Shown here piece after piece: positions 15,883-23,906 of a DNA stretch of 64,000 nt. The notes under the pieces are model-generated. The model was not told the DNA's origin, did not search any database, and saw only the letters and a list, made by a program, of their open reading frames with translations. Position 1 is the stretch's first letter, and every line of letters starts with the position of its first letter. This stretch comes from Desulfatitalea tepidiphila. GTDB lineage: Bacteria > Desulfobacterota > Desulfobacteria > Desulfobacterales > Desulfosarcinaceae. Position numbers and translations under genes: made by a program. The stretch covers positions 620,001-684,000 of the forward strand of contig NZ_BCAG01000001.1 in the NCBI RefSeq assembly GCF_001293685.1, given 5' to 3'.

Positions 15883-17015
15883 TGGAAATGCCCGCTATCG
15901 ACTCGACATTCTTAAAAAAGACCCTCGTCGACCTGCTCAATATCCCCAGCCCCTCCGGCTATTCGGACCAGATCGTGCACTACGTCGGCGAGGTGCTCCA
16001 GCATTTGGCGATCGACTTCGAGGTGACCCGCCGCGGGGCCATCCGCGCCGTGCTCGAGGGCACCCAATCCACGGTAAACCGCGCCCTGGCCGTCCATTTG
16101 GATACCCTGGGCGCCATGACCCGCGAACTCAAGGAGAACGGCCGCCTGGGCGTTGCTCCGGTGGGAACCTGGTCGAGCCGGTTCGCCGAAGGGGCGCGGG
16201 TGACGATCTTCAACAGAAACGGGCCCCAGCGCGGTACGGTGCTGCCCCTGAAGGCCAGCGGACATGTCTTCAACGATGAAATCAACACCCAGCCGATCCA
16301 CTGGGACCAGATCGAGGTGCGGGTCGATGAACCGTGTCACGATGCCCGGGCACTCCAAGATGCCGGGTACGAGATCGGCGATTTCATCGCCTTCGATGCC
16401 ACGCCGGAGATCACCTCCCGGGACTACATCAACGCGCGTCACCTGGACGACAAAGCCGGCGTCGCCCTGCTTCTCACTGCCGCGAAGATGATCCAGGACC
16501 ATCAGATCGCCCTGCCGGTCAATTGCTGCCTGTTGTTCACCATTTCCGAGGAGGTGGGCTCGGGTGCCTCTTCCATCGTCTATGGCGATGTGGCCGAGAT
16601 GGTCGTCATCGACCATGCGCCGGTGGCGCCGGGACAGGCCTCCAGCGAATATGCGGCCACCATCTGCATGATGGACCAGAGCGGGCCGTTCGACTACCAT
16701 CTCAGCCGCAAGCTGGTGCGCCTGTGCGAAGAAAACGATATTCCCTTTCGCAAGGATGTGTTTCGCTATTACCGCTCCGATTCCGCCTCGGCCATCGAGG
16801 CCGGCAACGATACCCGCACCGCCCTGATCGGCTTCGGTGTGGACGCCTCCCACGGTCACGAGCGCACCCACATGGACACATTGACTGCCGTGACGCGGCT
16901 CATCACGCTCTACATGCAGAGCGGTCCGACCTTTTTGCGCGACAAAGACGACCTGGCGGGCCTGGAGGGGTTTCCCCATCAACCGTCGAGGGATGTGATC
17001 AGGATCACGACCTAG
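15879..17015 (+). CDS. M42-family peptidase of the NAGGN system
   Basis: A 378-residue metallo-aminopeptidase-like hydrolase with the M42 metal-site pattern: AVHLDTLGAM, ARHLDDKAGVALLL, ISEEVGSGAS, VIDHAPVAPG and HGHERTHMDTL. It is the third gene of the NAGGN locus and starts inside the synthetase stop codon (ATGA). The substrate is not established from sequence; degradation of the osmolyte on down-shock is a plausible role. Its TAG stop overlaps the left end of repeat R4, so the element abuts the coding sequence exactly. Confidence 0.88.
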   Translation: MMEMPAIDSTFLKKTLVDLLNIPSPSGYSDQIVHYVGEVLQHLAIDFEVTRRGAIRAVLEGTQSTVNRALAVHLDTLGAMTRELKENGRLGVAPVGTWSSRFAEGARVTIFNRNGPQRGTVLPLKASGHVFNDEINTQPIHWDQIEVRVDEPCHDARALQDAGYEIGDFIAFDATPEITSRDYINARHLDDKAGVALLLTAAKMIQDHQIALPVNCCLLFTISEEVGSGASSIVYGDVAEMVVIDHAPVAPGQASSEYAATICMMDQSGPFDYHLSRKLVRLCEENDIPFRKDVFRYYRSDSASAIEAGNDTRTALIGFGVDASHGHERTHMDTLTAVTRLITLYMQSGPTFLRDKDDLAGLEGFPHQPSRDVIRITT

Positions 17016-17156
17016 TGCCCATCCACAAATGGCCAATTGGCCCGATATCCGCGTTATGCTCAAAATTTTATCCTCGGAATATTCGACATATGCCTGCGGT
17101 AAAATTTTTCGCATGCCTTGATCTCGACCCAATTTGCCTATTTCTGGATGGGCACA
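17015..17156. repeat. MITE-like repeat R4, copy 1
   Basis: A 142-bp element with imperfect terminal inverted repeats of about 35 bp: GTGCCCATCCACAAATGGCC on the left and CCTATTTCTGGATGGGCAC on the right. A full-length copy in the opposite orientation is at 58807-58947, and a 45-bp palindromic derivative is at 43617-43661. The interior encodes nothing recognisable. The left end begins within the stop codon of the M42 peptidase gene. Confidence 0.8.
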
Positions 17157-17183
17157 ACCTATCTTTTGTGACAGAAGTTCTGA

Positions 17184-17475
17184 CTGAATGTGATTCACCT
17201 TGAAGGGCCTGCATTCCAGAAGATGTTTGATAAATAAATCCCATGGCAACGTTTATGGCAGGCCCGGTTGGGCAGGTGGCCAGGGCCACGTGAGCCTGCG
17301 GTCTTAGAGCCAGTTAAATGCAAACGACGGATAAGCGGCCCAGACTGTTTGAGCGCAGCGAGTTTCTGGGCCGCCCGCCGTGCATTTTACTGGCTCTTGA
17401 CCGCTTGGCGTGTGGCATCGGCCACCTGTGCCAACCGGGCCGGGTTTAATGAATGACATTTAGTTAGAATCGCTG
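17184..17475 (+). repeat. Dispersed structured repeat R1, copy 2
   Basis: The second R1 copy, nearly identical to copy 1 through the core. Outer arms 17261-17281 and 17420-17441 are complementary with one bulge and carry CCGGTTGG/CCAACCGG where copy 1 has GTGTGTGG/CCACACAC. The left flank, from ACTGAATG through GATTCACC, is shared with copy 3. The conserved right end AGAATCGCTG finishes at 17475. It lies upstream of the thiolase gene, in the same orientation as the other two copies. Confidence 0.85.
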
Positions 17476-17610
17476 CTTGTGTGCCAAAAGACGTGACGAT
17501 GACTTGCAAAAAGTGCTAAGGTCACCCCATTTATCGGCTTGAGAGGAGAGGCATTGTCCAATAAAGCCGCTTTTAGACCCGAAACGATTCATGACGAGAG
17601 GAGAGACCCA

Positions 17611-18786
17611 ATGAAGGAGTGTGTGATCATCGACGGCGTGCGAACCCCGAACGGCAGGGCTCACAACGAAAAGGGGTGGTTCCGGAAGGTACGCCCCGAT
17701 GAGTTGCTGACTGCGGTTTACCACGCGCTGTTCGAGCGCAACCCCAAGATCAAACCGGAGGATGTGGACTGCATCATGGCGGGCACGGCCAACGCATCGG
17801 GGATGCAGAACGATATCGGGCGCCTGGCGTGGCTCGCGGCCGGCTATCCGGAAAGCGTCCCGTCCCAGACCATATGCAATCAGTGCCCGTCGGGCATGAG
17901 CGCCACCATGGACGCCGCCCGGGCCATCATGGCCGGCGAAGCGGACATCATGATCGCTTCCGGCGTGGAGGACATGGAGAAGGTTCCCATGGCGGCGAAC
18001 ATGGATATGCCGCCGCGCCTCTGGAACCGCTACAACCCAATGGACATTCCCATGGGGAATACCGCCGAAAAGGTGGCCGACCAGTGGCACGTGACCAAGG
18101 AAGACATGGTCAACATGGCCTATCACTCCAACATCAAAGCCAAGCAGGCGCGCGACGCGGGCAAGTTCAAGAACGAAATCGTGCCGGTGATGGGGCACAA
18201 GGAAGACGGATCGGAATTTCTCGTGGAGCATGACCAGTGGATCCGCGAATCGGTCAGCAAGGAAGATATGATGCTCATGAAGACGCCGTTCAAGGAGAAC
18301 GGCAAGGTGAGCGCCGCGACCTCGTCGCCGCTGACCAGCGGTGCGGCCGCCCTGCTGCTGATGAGCCGGGACAAGGCCGACAAACTGGGATTGCCCTACA
18401 GTTACAAATACAAATGCGGCGCGCAGGCCGGATGCGATCCCACCGTGATGGGTGTCGGACCGATCTATGCCGTGAAAAGGCTTTTCGAGCGCTTCGGCCT
18501 GAGCGCCGGGGAGATGGGCGCCGTGGAAATCAACGAGGCATTCTCCAGCCAGTCGCTGGCCTGCATCCGGGAGCTGAAGCTGGACAACGAAAATGCCCCG
18601 TTCGCCAAGACCAATGTGTGGGGCGGGGCCCTGGCCCTGGGCCATCCGCTCGGGGAATCGGGCGCGCGCATCCTGGTCACCCTGCACAATATCCTGAAAA
18701 CCGAGTTTCCCAATGAGAAGTATGGCCTGGCCACATTGTGCGGCGGGTTCGGCAATGCCAATGCGGTCGTTCTGGAAAAGATTTAA
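17611..18786 (+). CDS. Acetyl-CoA acetyltransferase (thiolase)
   Basis: A 391-residue thiolase for the last step of beta-oxidation or the reverse condensation. The acyl-accepting Cys lies in NQCPSGMSATMDAARA, with EINEAFSSQSLACI, GHPLGESGARI and the second active-site Cys in LCGGFGNANAVV. ATG 17611 was chosen because it follows GAGAGGAGAG; the longer frame from 17539 has no such site. It is 17 bp from a 3-hydroxyacyl-CoA dehydrogenase gene, forming a two-gene fatty-acid or acyl-CoA operon. Confidence 0.92.
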   Translation: MKECVIIDGVRTPNGRAHNEKGWFRKVRPDELLTAVYHALFERNPKIKPEDVDCIMAGTANASGMQNDIGRLAWLAAGYPESVPSQTICNQCPSGMSATMDAARAIMAGEADIMIASGVEDMEKVPMAANMDMPPRLWNRYNPMDIPMGNTAEKVADQWHVTKEDMVNMAYHSNIKAKQARDAGKFKNEIVPVMGHKEDGSEFLVEHDQWIRESVSKEDMMLMKTPFKENGKVSAATSSPLTSGAAALLLMSRDKADKLGLPYSYKYKCGAQAGCDPTVMGVGPIYAVKRLFERFGLSAGEMGAVEINEAFSSQSLACIRELKLDNENAPFAKTNVWGGALALGHPLGESGARILVTLHNILKTEFPNEKYGLATLCGGFGNANAVVLEKI

Positions 18787-18803
18787 CGGGAGGGAGATCG
18801 AAG

Positions 18804-19976
18804 ATGAAGGCAGACGACATTAAAACCATTGCGATCATCGGTGCGGGCGATATGGGCCACGGCATCGCCGAGATATGCGCCCTGGGCGGCTTGCAGGTCC
18901 ATCTGTACGATATTAAAGAGGCGTTCGTCGAACGTGGAAAACAGCGGATCAAGGCCAGTTTCGAAAAGATGGTCTCCAAACAGAAGATGGCCGCCGAAGA
19001 GATGAACCGGGCCCTGGGTGCGATTACAGGCTTCACGGTGCTGGGAGAAGCGGTCAAGGATGTGGACTTCATGATCGAAGCCGCGCCGGAGATCCTGGAC
19101 TTGAAGATCAAGATTTTCAAGGAGGCCGATGCCCATGCGCCGGCCCACGCCATCCTGGCATCCAACACCTCCAACATGAGCATCACCAGGATGGGGGCTG
19201 CCACCAAACGGCCCGACAAGGTGCTCGGCATCCACTTCTTCAATCCGGTCATGATGATGCTGCTGGTAGAGGTCATCCACGGCGAAGGCACCTCCGAAGA
19301 GACCATGCAGACCAGCTATGAGCTGATGTCGCGGCTGAAAAATTTCCGGGGCAACATGGTTCCGGTGCGGGTGGAAAAAGATACCCCCGGCTTCATCTAC
19401 AACCGATTGGGAGCGCCCATCGGCTTGTATATGGCCGAACTCTACGAGAAAGGCATGGTGGATCCCGAGGCCGTGGATGCCAAGGTGCGTTCCATCGGCG
19501 CCCCCATGGGACCTTACGAGATCATGGATTTCACCGGTCTGGATGTGAACCTGCACGGCAACGCCTACTTTGCCGAAACCCTCTCCCCGGAATTCGAACC
19601 GCGCGGCTGGATGAAACGCCTGGTGGAAGAAGGCAACCTGGGCAAGAAGAGCGGCAAGGGGATCTTCGATTGGCCGGGCGGCGCCCGTCCGACCATCGAT
19701 CCGGCCAAGGCGGACCCCAATTTCGATGTCACCGACATCATCTGCCTGCAAGTCAACGAAGGCACCAAGCTGCTCGAAGCGGGTGTGACCCACAGCGCCG
19801 CCGAGATCGACAAGGCCGTGGTCAACGGCGGCGGATCGGTATTCGGGCCATTTGCTCTGGCCAAGGGCATGGGATGGGACAAGGTCGCCGAACGATGCGA
19901 GGCCATCTCCAAACGGCTGGGTATCCGGTGGTTCATGCCCACGGAGATGCTCAAGAAAGGCCATATCGAGATTTAA
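18804..19976 (+). CDS. 3-Hydroxyacyl-CoA dehydrogenase
   Basis: A 390-residue NAD-dependent enzyme oxidising 3-hydroxyacyl-CoA to 3-ketoacyl-CoA, the substrate of the adjacent thiolase. The Rossmann motif GAGDMGHGIAE is at residues 12-22, HFFNPVMMM carries the catalytic His, and the C-terminal dimerisation domain is complete. Length exceeds the roughly 280-residue single-domain form, suggesting a second partial C-terminal repeat. An intrinsic terminator follows at 20016. Confidence 0.92.
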   Translation: MKADDIKTIAIIGAGDMGHGIAEICALGGLQVHLYDIKEAFVERGKQRIKASFEKMVSKQKMAAEEMNRALGAITGFTVLGEAVKDVDFMIEAAPEILDLKIKIFKEADAHAPAHAILASNTSNMSITRMGAATKRPDKVLGIHFFNPVMMMLLVEVIHGEGTSEETMQTSYELMSRLKNFRGNMVPVRVEKDTPGFIYNRLGAPIGLYMAELYEKGMVDPEAVDAKVRSIGAPMGPYEIMDFTGLDVNLHGNAYFAETLSPEFEPRGWMKRLVEEGNLGKKSGKGIFDWPGGARPTIDPAKADPNFDVTDIICLQVNEGTKLLEAGVTHSAAEIDKAVVNGGGSVFGPFALAKGMGWDKVAERCEAISKRLGIRWFMPTEMLKKGHIEI

Positions 19977-20015
19977 CGGGCTCTGGAAAACGATGAACCC
20001 GAGGTGAGACGCTCG

Positions 20016-20044
20016 AAGGGCGGTCTACATGGACGCCCTTTTTT
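20016..20044 (+). terminator. Intrinsic terminator of the thiolase operon
   Basis: AAGGGCG (20016-20022) pairs with CGCCCTT (20034-20040) around a short loop, followed by T to 20044. It lies 40 bp after the dehydrogenase stop and before the convergent radical SAM gene. Confidence 0.75.
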
Positions 20045-20083
20045 GTCGAGCCGGCGGCGCAACCTCATCTTGGAATGGGCCGC

Positions 20084-21097
20084 TCACATGCCCACACCGT
20101 CGATCTTCTCTCCGCACTCGGGACATTTGCCGTCTTTCAACCGGTTGCGCACCAGCCAGAGCCCCGAGCGCTCAACGACCGCCGCCCCGCATCCATGGCA
20201 GTGGGTGTTTTCGCCGCCGCTGTTCCGGACGTTGCCCTCGTAGACATAGCGAAGCCCTTCGGAGATGCCGATATCCCGGGCCAGCCGCAGCGTGGCCACC
20301 GAGGTCGGCGGGTGGTCCATCATCTTATAAGAGGGATAGAAGGCCGTCACATGCCACGGCACCTCGCGGCCGACGCTTTTGATGAAACGGGCGATCTCCC
20401 GCAACTCCTCCTCGCCATCGTTCCAGCCGGGAATGATCAGGGTCGTGATCTCCACCCAGACCCCCAGTTCTCTCATGAGGCGGATCGTGTCCAGAACCGG
20501 TTCGAGCCGGGCGCCGCACACCTCCTTGTAGAATTTGTTGGTGAAGGCCTTTACATCCACATTGATGGCATCCAGATGCGGGGCAATCTTGCGGGCGGCC
20601 TCGGCGCTCATGTAGCCGTTGCTGACAAAAACGTTCTGGATGCCTTCCTGGTGGGCGATGATGGACGTATCATGAGCAAATTCGAAGAAAATGGTCGGTT
20701 CGGTGTAGGTGTAGGCGATGCTTGCGCAGCCGGCGGACTTGGCACTTCGCACAATCTGCGCCGGGGTCCGGTCTTCGCCGATGATCCGTCCGCCGTGGGC
20801 ATGGGGGTACTGGGAAATATCGCTGTTCTGACAGTGCTTGCATCGGAAGTTGCACCCGACCGTACTGATGGAATAGGCCTTGGATCCTGGCAAGAAATTG
20901 AAAAGGGGCTTTTTTTCGATGGGGTCGATGTGCTCGGCCACGATCCGGCCATAAACCAACGTATACAGCGTGCCGTCCCGGTTTTCCCGCACACCGCAGA
21001 TCCCCCGTTTGCCCGGGTGAATGCTGCAATGGTGGCTGCAAAGATGGCACCGCACCTTGTTTTCGTCCCGTTTTTCGTAGAGCATGGATTCCTTCAT
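20084..21097 (-). CDS. amrS: Radical SAM enzyme, AmmeMemoRadiSam (AmrS) type
   Basis: A 337-residue radical SAM protein related to pyruvate-formate-lyase activases. The 4Fe-4S/SAM motif is CNFRCKHCQNS. It has an N-terminal Cys cluster (CHLCSHHCSIHPGKRGICGV) and a C-terminal zinc-ribbon-like pair (CHGCG and CPECG). This arrangement is typical of the radical SAM component of the AmmeMemoRadiSam system, whose A and B partners are not in this window. Its substrate is not established. GGGGGG lies close upstream of the ATG. Confidence 0.82.
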   Translation of the reverse strand: MKESMLYEKRDENKVRCHLCSHHCSIHPGKRGICGVRENRDGTLYTLVYGRIVAEHIDPIEKKPLFNFLPGSKAYSISTVGCNFRCKHCQNSDISQYPHAHGGRIIGEDRTPAQIVRSAKSAGCASIAYTYTEPTIFFEFAHDTSIIAHQEGIQNVFVSNGYMSAEAARKIAPHLDAINVDVKAFTNKFYKEVCGARLEPVLDTIRLMRELGVWVEITTLIIPGWNDGEEELREIARFIKSVGREVPWHVTAFYPSYKMMDHPPTSVATLRLARDIGISEGLRYVYEGNVRNSGGENTHCHGCGAAVVERSGLWLVRNRLKDGKCPECGEKIDGVGM

Positions 21098-21241
21098 GGC
21101 GCGCCCCCCTTTTTATAAGTACCCATCACATATATAAAAAAATGATTTGGCTTTTGCAGAATGTCAATGGGCGTTAATACCCATTTTTCAATGTATGGCT
21201 CGGGTTCCCGTTGAACGCGGGGCGAATCGGTTCAATGCCAG

Positions 21242-22285
21242 TCAGAGTTTGCTCTTGGCCCCCACCATGCGAAGCACAATCTCACGGGCATCAGGGGTGG
21301 ATTTTTTGCGGATCAGGCCGAAGAGCCGGCGACAATCGGCCATGGAGAGGGCTCTGGTGATCGCACCGATCTCCAGTTCATCGCGGCAATGGGGAACAGG
21401 ATCGCTGGTTTCTTCGATTTCTTCTTTGGCAATCAGCTTGATAAAGACCAGTGCGCGGGCCGCCAGGATATCTTCTTCATCGAAGCGTCGATGGGGATGG
21501 AATCGGTACAGGAGTGTCAGGAGATCACCGGGGCCATAGAGGTGTCCCTTTAACCCCAGGGTGCGCAAGATCGCGGCCATCAGGAAGCAGACCCTCAATC
21601 GATACCCCCGGGGAAGCCTGGATTTCAGTTCCCGCCATAGCGGATAATGGATCTGCCCGGCTTCGATAAAATGCCTGCCGGGAGCGGCGATGATCTCGAT
21701 GATGCCCTCTGCCCGCAGTTGGTCGCGCAAGGCAAACCGCTGCGCATCGGCCCGGGCGAATCTTTTGACCGCTTCGATACAGGCGTCAAAAGTGCCCCTG
21801 ACCGATACCGAATAGAAATTCAGGAGGGCCGCGGTGGCTTTCCTTTCCACTTCATACACCCGGTGCAGGGTGGTGTTCTGCGGCAAATCCGAAGGCTTGC
21901 CGCCATCGGCAAAAAATTCGTGAATCTTGAGCAGGGTGTCGATAAAGGGTTCGACCTGGACAATCCGTATCCCTTTGTGCTGAAGGACTCTCAGCGCCTC
22001 GCACATGAGCCTGCTGTAGGCCGGAAATTCCAGGTCCAGTTCTTGGAGATAGGCGTCAATCTCCAGCCGCCCGGAAAGCATTGATGTGAATCCGGGATCC
22101 GGCGGCTCCTCGAGGATCACCGTATCGTGATCCGCCATCAATGTTTTGGCCAAAGGCACGGTTTCGGGGCGATGGGTGGACAGGACAAGCGTGGCTTGAG
22201 AGATTCCGGGCGGCAAGACTCCGGCAGAAATACCGGATGCAGCCCCTGGGCCATCTCGGCTCGCACGATTTGGGCGGGTGGCCAT
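21242..22285 (-). CDS. Uncharacterised protein downstream of dodecin
   Basis: A 347-residue soluble protein I do not recognise. It has no signal peptide or clear membrane helix. The N-terminal half begins TLVLSTHRPETVPLAKTLMA and contains DTVILEEPPDPGF. A weak resemblance to TraB/PrgY-type proteins, which also start with a His-containing strand and an acidic strand, is possible but unproven. The C-terminal half is helical and basic (RFHPHRRFDEEDILAARALVF). It starts 24 bp after the dodecin stop and is probably co-transcribed. The exact start is uncertain. Confidence 0.65.
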   Translation of the reverse strand: MATRPNRASRDGPGAASGISAGVLPPGISQATLVLSTHRPETVPLAKTLMADHDTVILEEPPDPGFTSMLSGRLEIDAYLQELDLEFPAYSRLMCEALRVLQHKGIRIVQVEPFIDTLLKIHEFFADGGKPSDLPQNTTLHRVYEVERKATAALLNFYSVSVRGTFDACIEAVKRFARADAQRFALRDQLRAEGIIEIIAAPGRHFIEAGQIHYPLWRELKSRLPRGYRLRVCFLMAAILRTLGLKGHLYGPGDLLTLLYRFHPHRRFDEEDILAARALVFIKLIAKEEIEETSDPVPHCRDELEIGAITRALSMADCRRLFGLIRKKSTPDAREIVLRMVGAKSKL

Positions 22286-22309
22286 TCAGCGTCCCTGGAC
22301 CAGACCGGC

Positions 22310-22525
22310 CTAATCGTCTTCGACGTATTTGAAGGAGAGGTTCACCCTTGTACGGTAGGCGATCACTTTTCCGTTTTCCACTTTCATGTCCATTTGGGTG
22401 ATTTCTGCGATGCGCAGGTTGTCGAGGCTCAGGCCCGCGGTTTCGATGGCATTCTGCGCGGCATCTTGCCATGACGTGGTGCTGGTCCCTACCAGGTCGA
22501 TGACGATGTACATGCTTTCACTCAT
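22310..22525 (-). CDS. Dodecin flavin-binding protein
   Basis: A 71-residue protein of normal dodecin length. Dodecins form hollow dodecamers that bind flavins in pairs and buffer free flavin. The sequence MYIVIDLVGTSTTSWQDAAQ carries the conserved flavin-stacking Trp after a TS motif, and the rest forms the expected helix and beta sheet (VENGKVIAYRTRVNLSFKY). A strong ribosome-binding site (AAAGGAGG) precedes the ATG. Confidence 0.92.
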   Translation of the reverse strand: MSESMYIVIDLVGTSTTSWQDAAQNAIETAGLSLDNLRIAEITQMDMKVENGKVIAYRTRVNLSFKYVEDD

Positions 22526-22615
22526 AGGCGCCTCCTTTGGATCAACGCACGAATTGCTTCATCTGATTTTTTTCCGATTCGTAGCAACGGGGTCGAAATA
22601 GTGTCAACCCTTTTG

Positions 22616-23119
22616 TCAAAGCAGCATTCGATTGTCGTTCGTGCCACATGTCGCTTTTTCGAGTTCGATCATGCGCTGTTTGATCTCCAGCCCCCCGCCG
22701 AATCCGGTCAGGGCGCCGTTGCGACCGATGACCCGGTGACAGGGGATCACCACCGGAAGGGGGTTTCTGGCATTGGCCCCACCCACGGCGCGCACGGCCT
22801 TGGGGTTGCCGATCTTTTCGGCCACCCAACGATAGCTGGCCAGGGTGCCATAGGGGATGGTGCCCAGAACCTGCCAGACGCGCTGCTGGAAGGGTGTGCC
22901 GGTGGGGGCCAGGGGCAGGTCGAAGGCTCTGAGCTCGCCGTTGAAATAGGCCCTTAATTGGGCTTTGGCCGCCTTGAAAAAACCCGGGTTTTTCTTCCAC
23001 GACGGCGCCATCTTCGTGGGATGCTTCGCTGTGGCAAAGTCGATATGCCGAAGGCCGGCCTCGTCGGCCACCAGGGTCAGCGTGCCGATGACGCCGGTAT
23101 CGAAATGGTCATAGAACAT
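22616..23119 (-). CDS. ogt: Methylated-DNA-[protein]-cysteine S-methyltransferase
   Basis: A 167-residue DNA repair protein that transfers alkyl groups from O6-alkylguanine to its own Cys. The active site is PVVIPCHRVIG, preceded by the helix-turn-helix GTPFQQRVWQVLGTIPYGTL and followed by FGGGLEIKQRMIELE. I chose the start at 23119 (MFYDHFDTG) because GAAGGAGG lies just upstream; the frame remains open further 5' without a good site. Confidence 0.92.
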   Translation of the reverse strand: MFYDHFDTGVIGTLTLVADEAGLRHIDFATAKHPTKMAPSWKKNPGFFKAAKAQLRAYFNGELRAFDLPLAPTGTPFQQRVWQVLGTIPYGTLASYRWVAEKIGNPKAVRAVGGANARNPLPVVIPCHRVIGRNGALTGFGGGLEIKQRMIELEKATCGTNDNRMLL

Positions 23120-23229
23120 AGTGCCCTCCTTCAGGTATATAGTCTCATAAGCTGTGTACGCATCGCGACATCTCCGTCTCGCCATGGCCCCACGTTCTCG
23201 AGGCACGCCGCCTGTTCCAGGCGTACAAT

Positions 23230-23898
23230 TTATTCCAGCACCAACGCAAAGATCTTTTGGGGCCCGTGCATCCCCTTGAACATCGTGGCCTGGATGTCGG
23301 CCGTCATGCTCGGCCCGGTGATGAAGCTGACCTGGGAGGGCCTGCGGCCATCGGTGAAAAGGGCCTGGATGGCCGTGTCGTAGGTCCCGACGATGCGTGT
23401 GACGGGAACTATGGCGACGTGCACCAGGGGCGCCAGAGAGACCAGACGGGCCTGGCTTCGGCCATGGGCGAGGATCAGGGTGCCCGATTCGGCCGCGGCG
23501 AAATCCACGCCCGTGATCCCTGCCTGGACATCGTCGAAAACCGCCCGGGTAAAGCCTCGACGATCTGGATAATCGGGCGGCATGACGACCGACACACCGC
23601 TTCGCTCTCCCCAGCGGACGAGGTCCAGGGGCAAGAGCACGTCGTCCGCCGTGGCCATCGCCCGGGTAATGCCCTCGGCCTGGAAGATGGCGGCCAGGCG
23701 GTCGTGCAATGCATCCCGGTCAGCCACGGGATAACAGGTCCCGCCCTGGGCTTCGAACTGGGCCATGAACTGATCTTTGAGTTGGGCCGCATCCAGGTGG
23801 TGTTCCCGCGGCAAGGGCAGCGTCGGTCTCTTCACCGCGTTTTTTCGTTCGGCCCCCTGGAGTCTTTGGAGAATTCTGTGTCGGACCTGATCGGTCAT
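23230..23898 (-). CDS. lutC: Lactate utilization protein C (LUD domain)
   Basis: A 222-residue LUD-domain protein, third gene of lutABC, needed with LutA and LutB for L-lactate oxidation to pyruvate. Family signatures are GITGVDFAAAESGTLIL and a C-terminal SFITGPSMTADIQATMFKGM, which resembles the GPSRTADIE motif of LutC. The start at 23898 follows the lutB stop by 8 bp with GAGG in between; an ATG at 23937 lies inside lutB. Confidence 0.9.
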   Translation of the reverse strand: MTDQVRHRILQRLQGAERKNAVKRPTLPLPREHHLDAAQLKDQFMAQFEAQGGTCYPVADRDALHDRLAAIFQAEGITRAMATADDVLLPLDLVRWGERSGVSVVMPPDYPDRRGFTRAVFDDVQAGITGVDFAAAESGTLILAHGRSQARLVSLAPLVHVAIVPVTRIVGTYDTAIQALFTDGRRPSQVSFITGPSMTADIQATMFKGMHGPQKIFALVLE

Positions 23899-23906
23899 GG
23901 CGTGCC

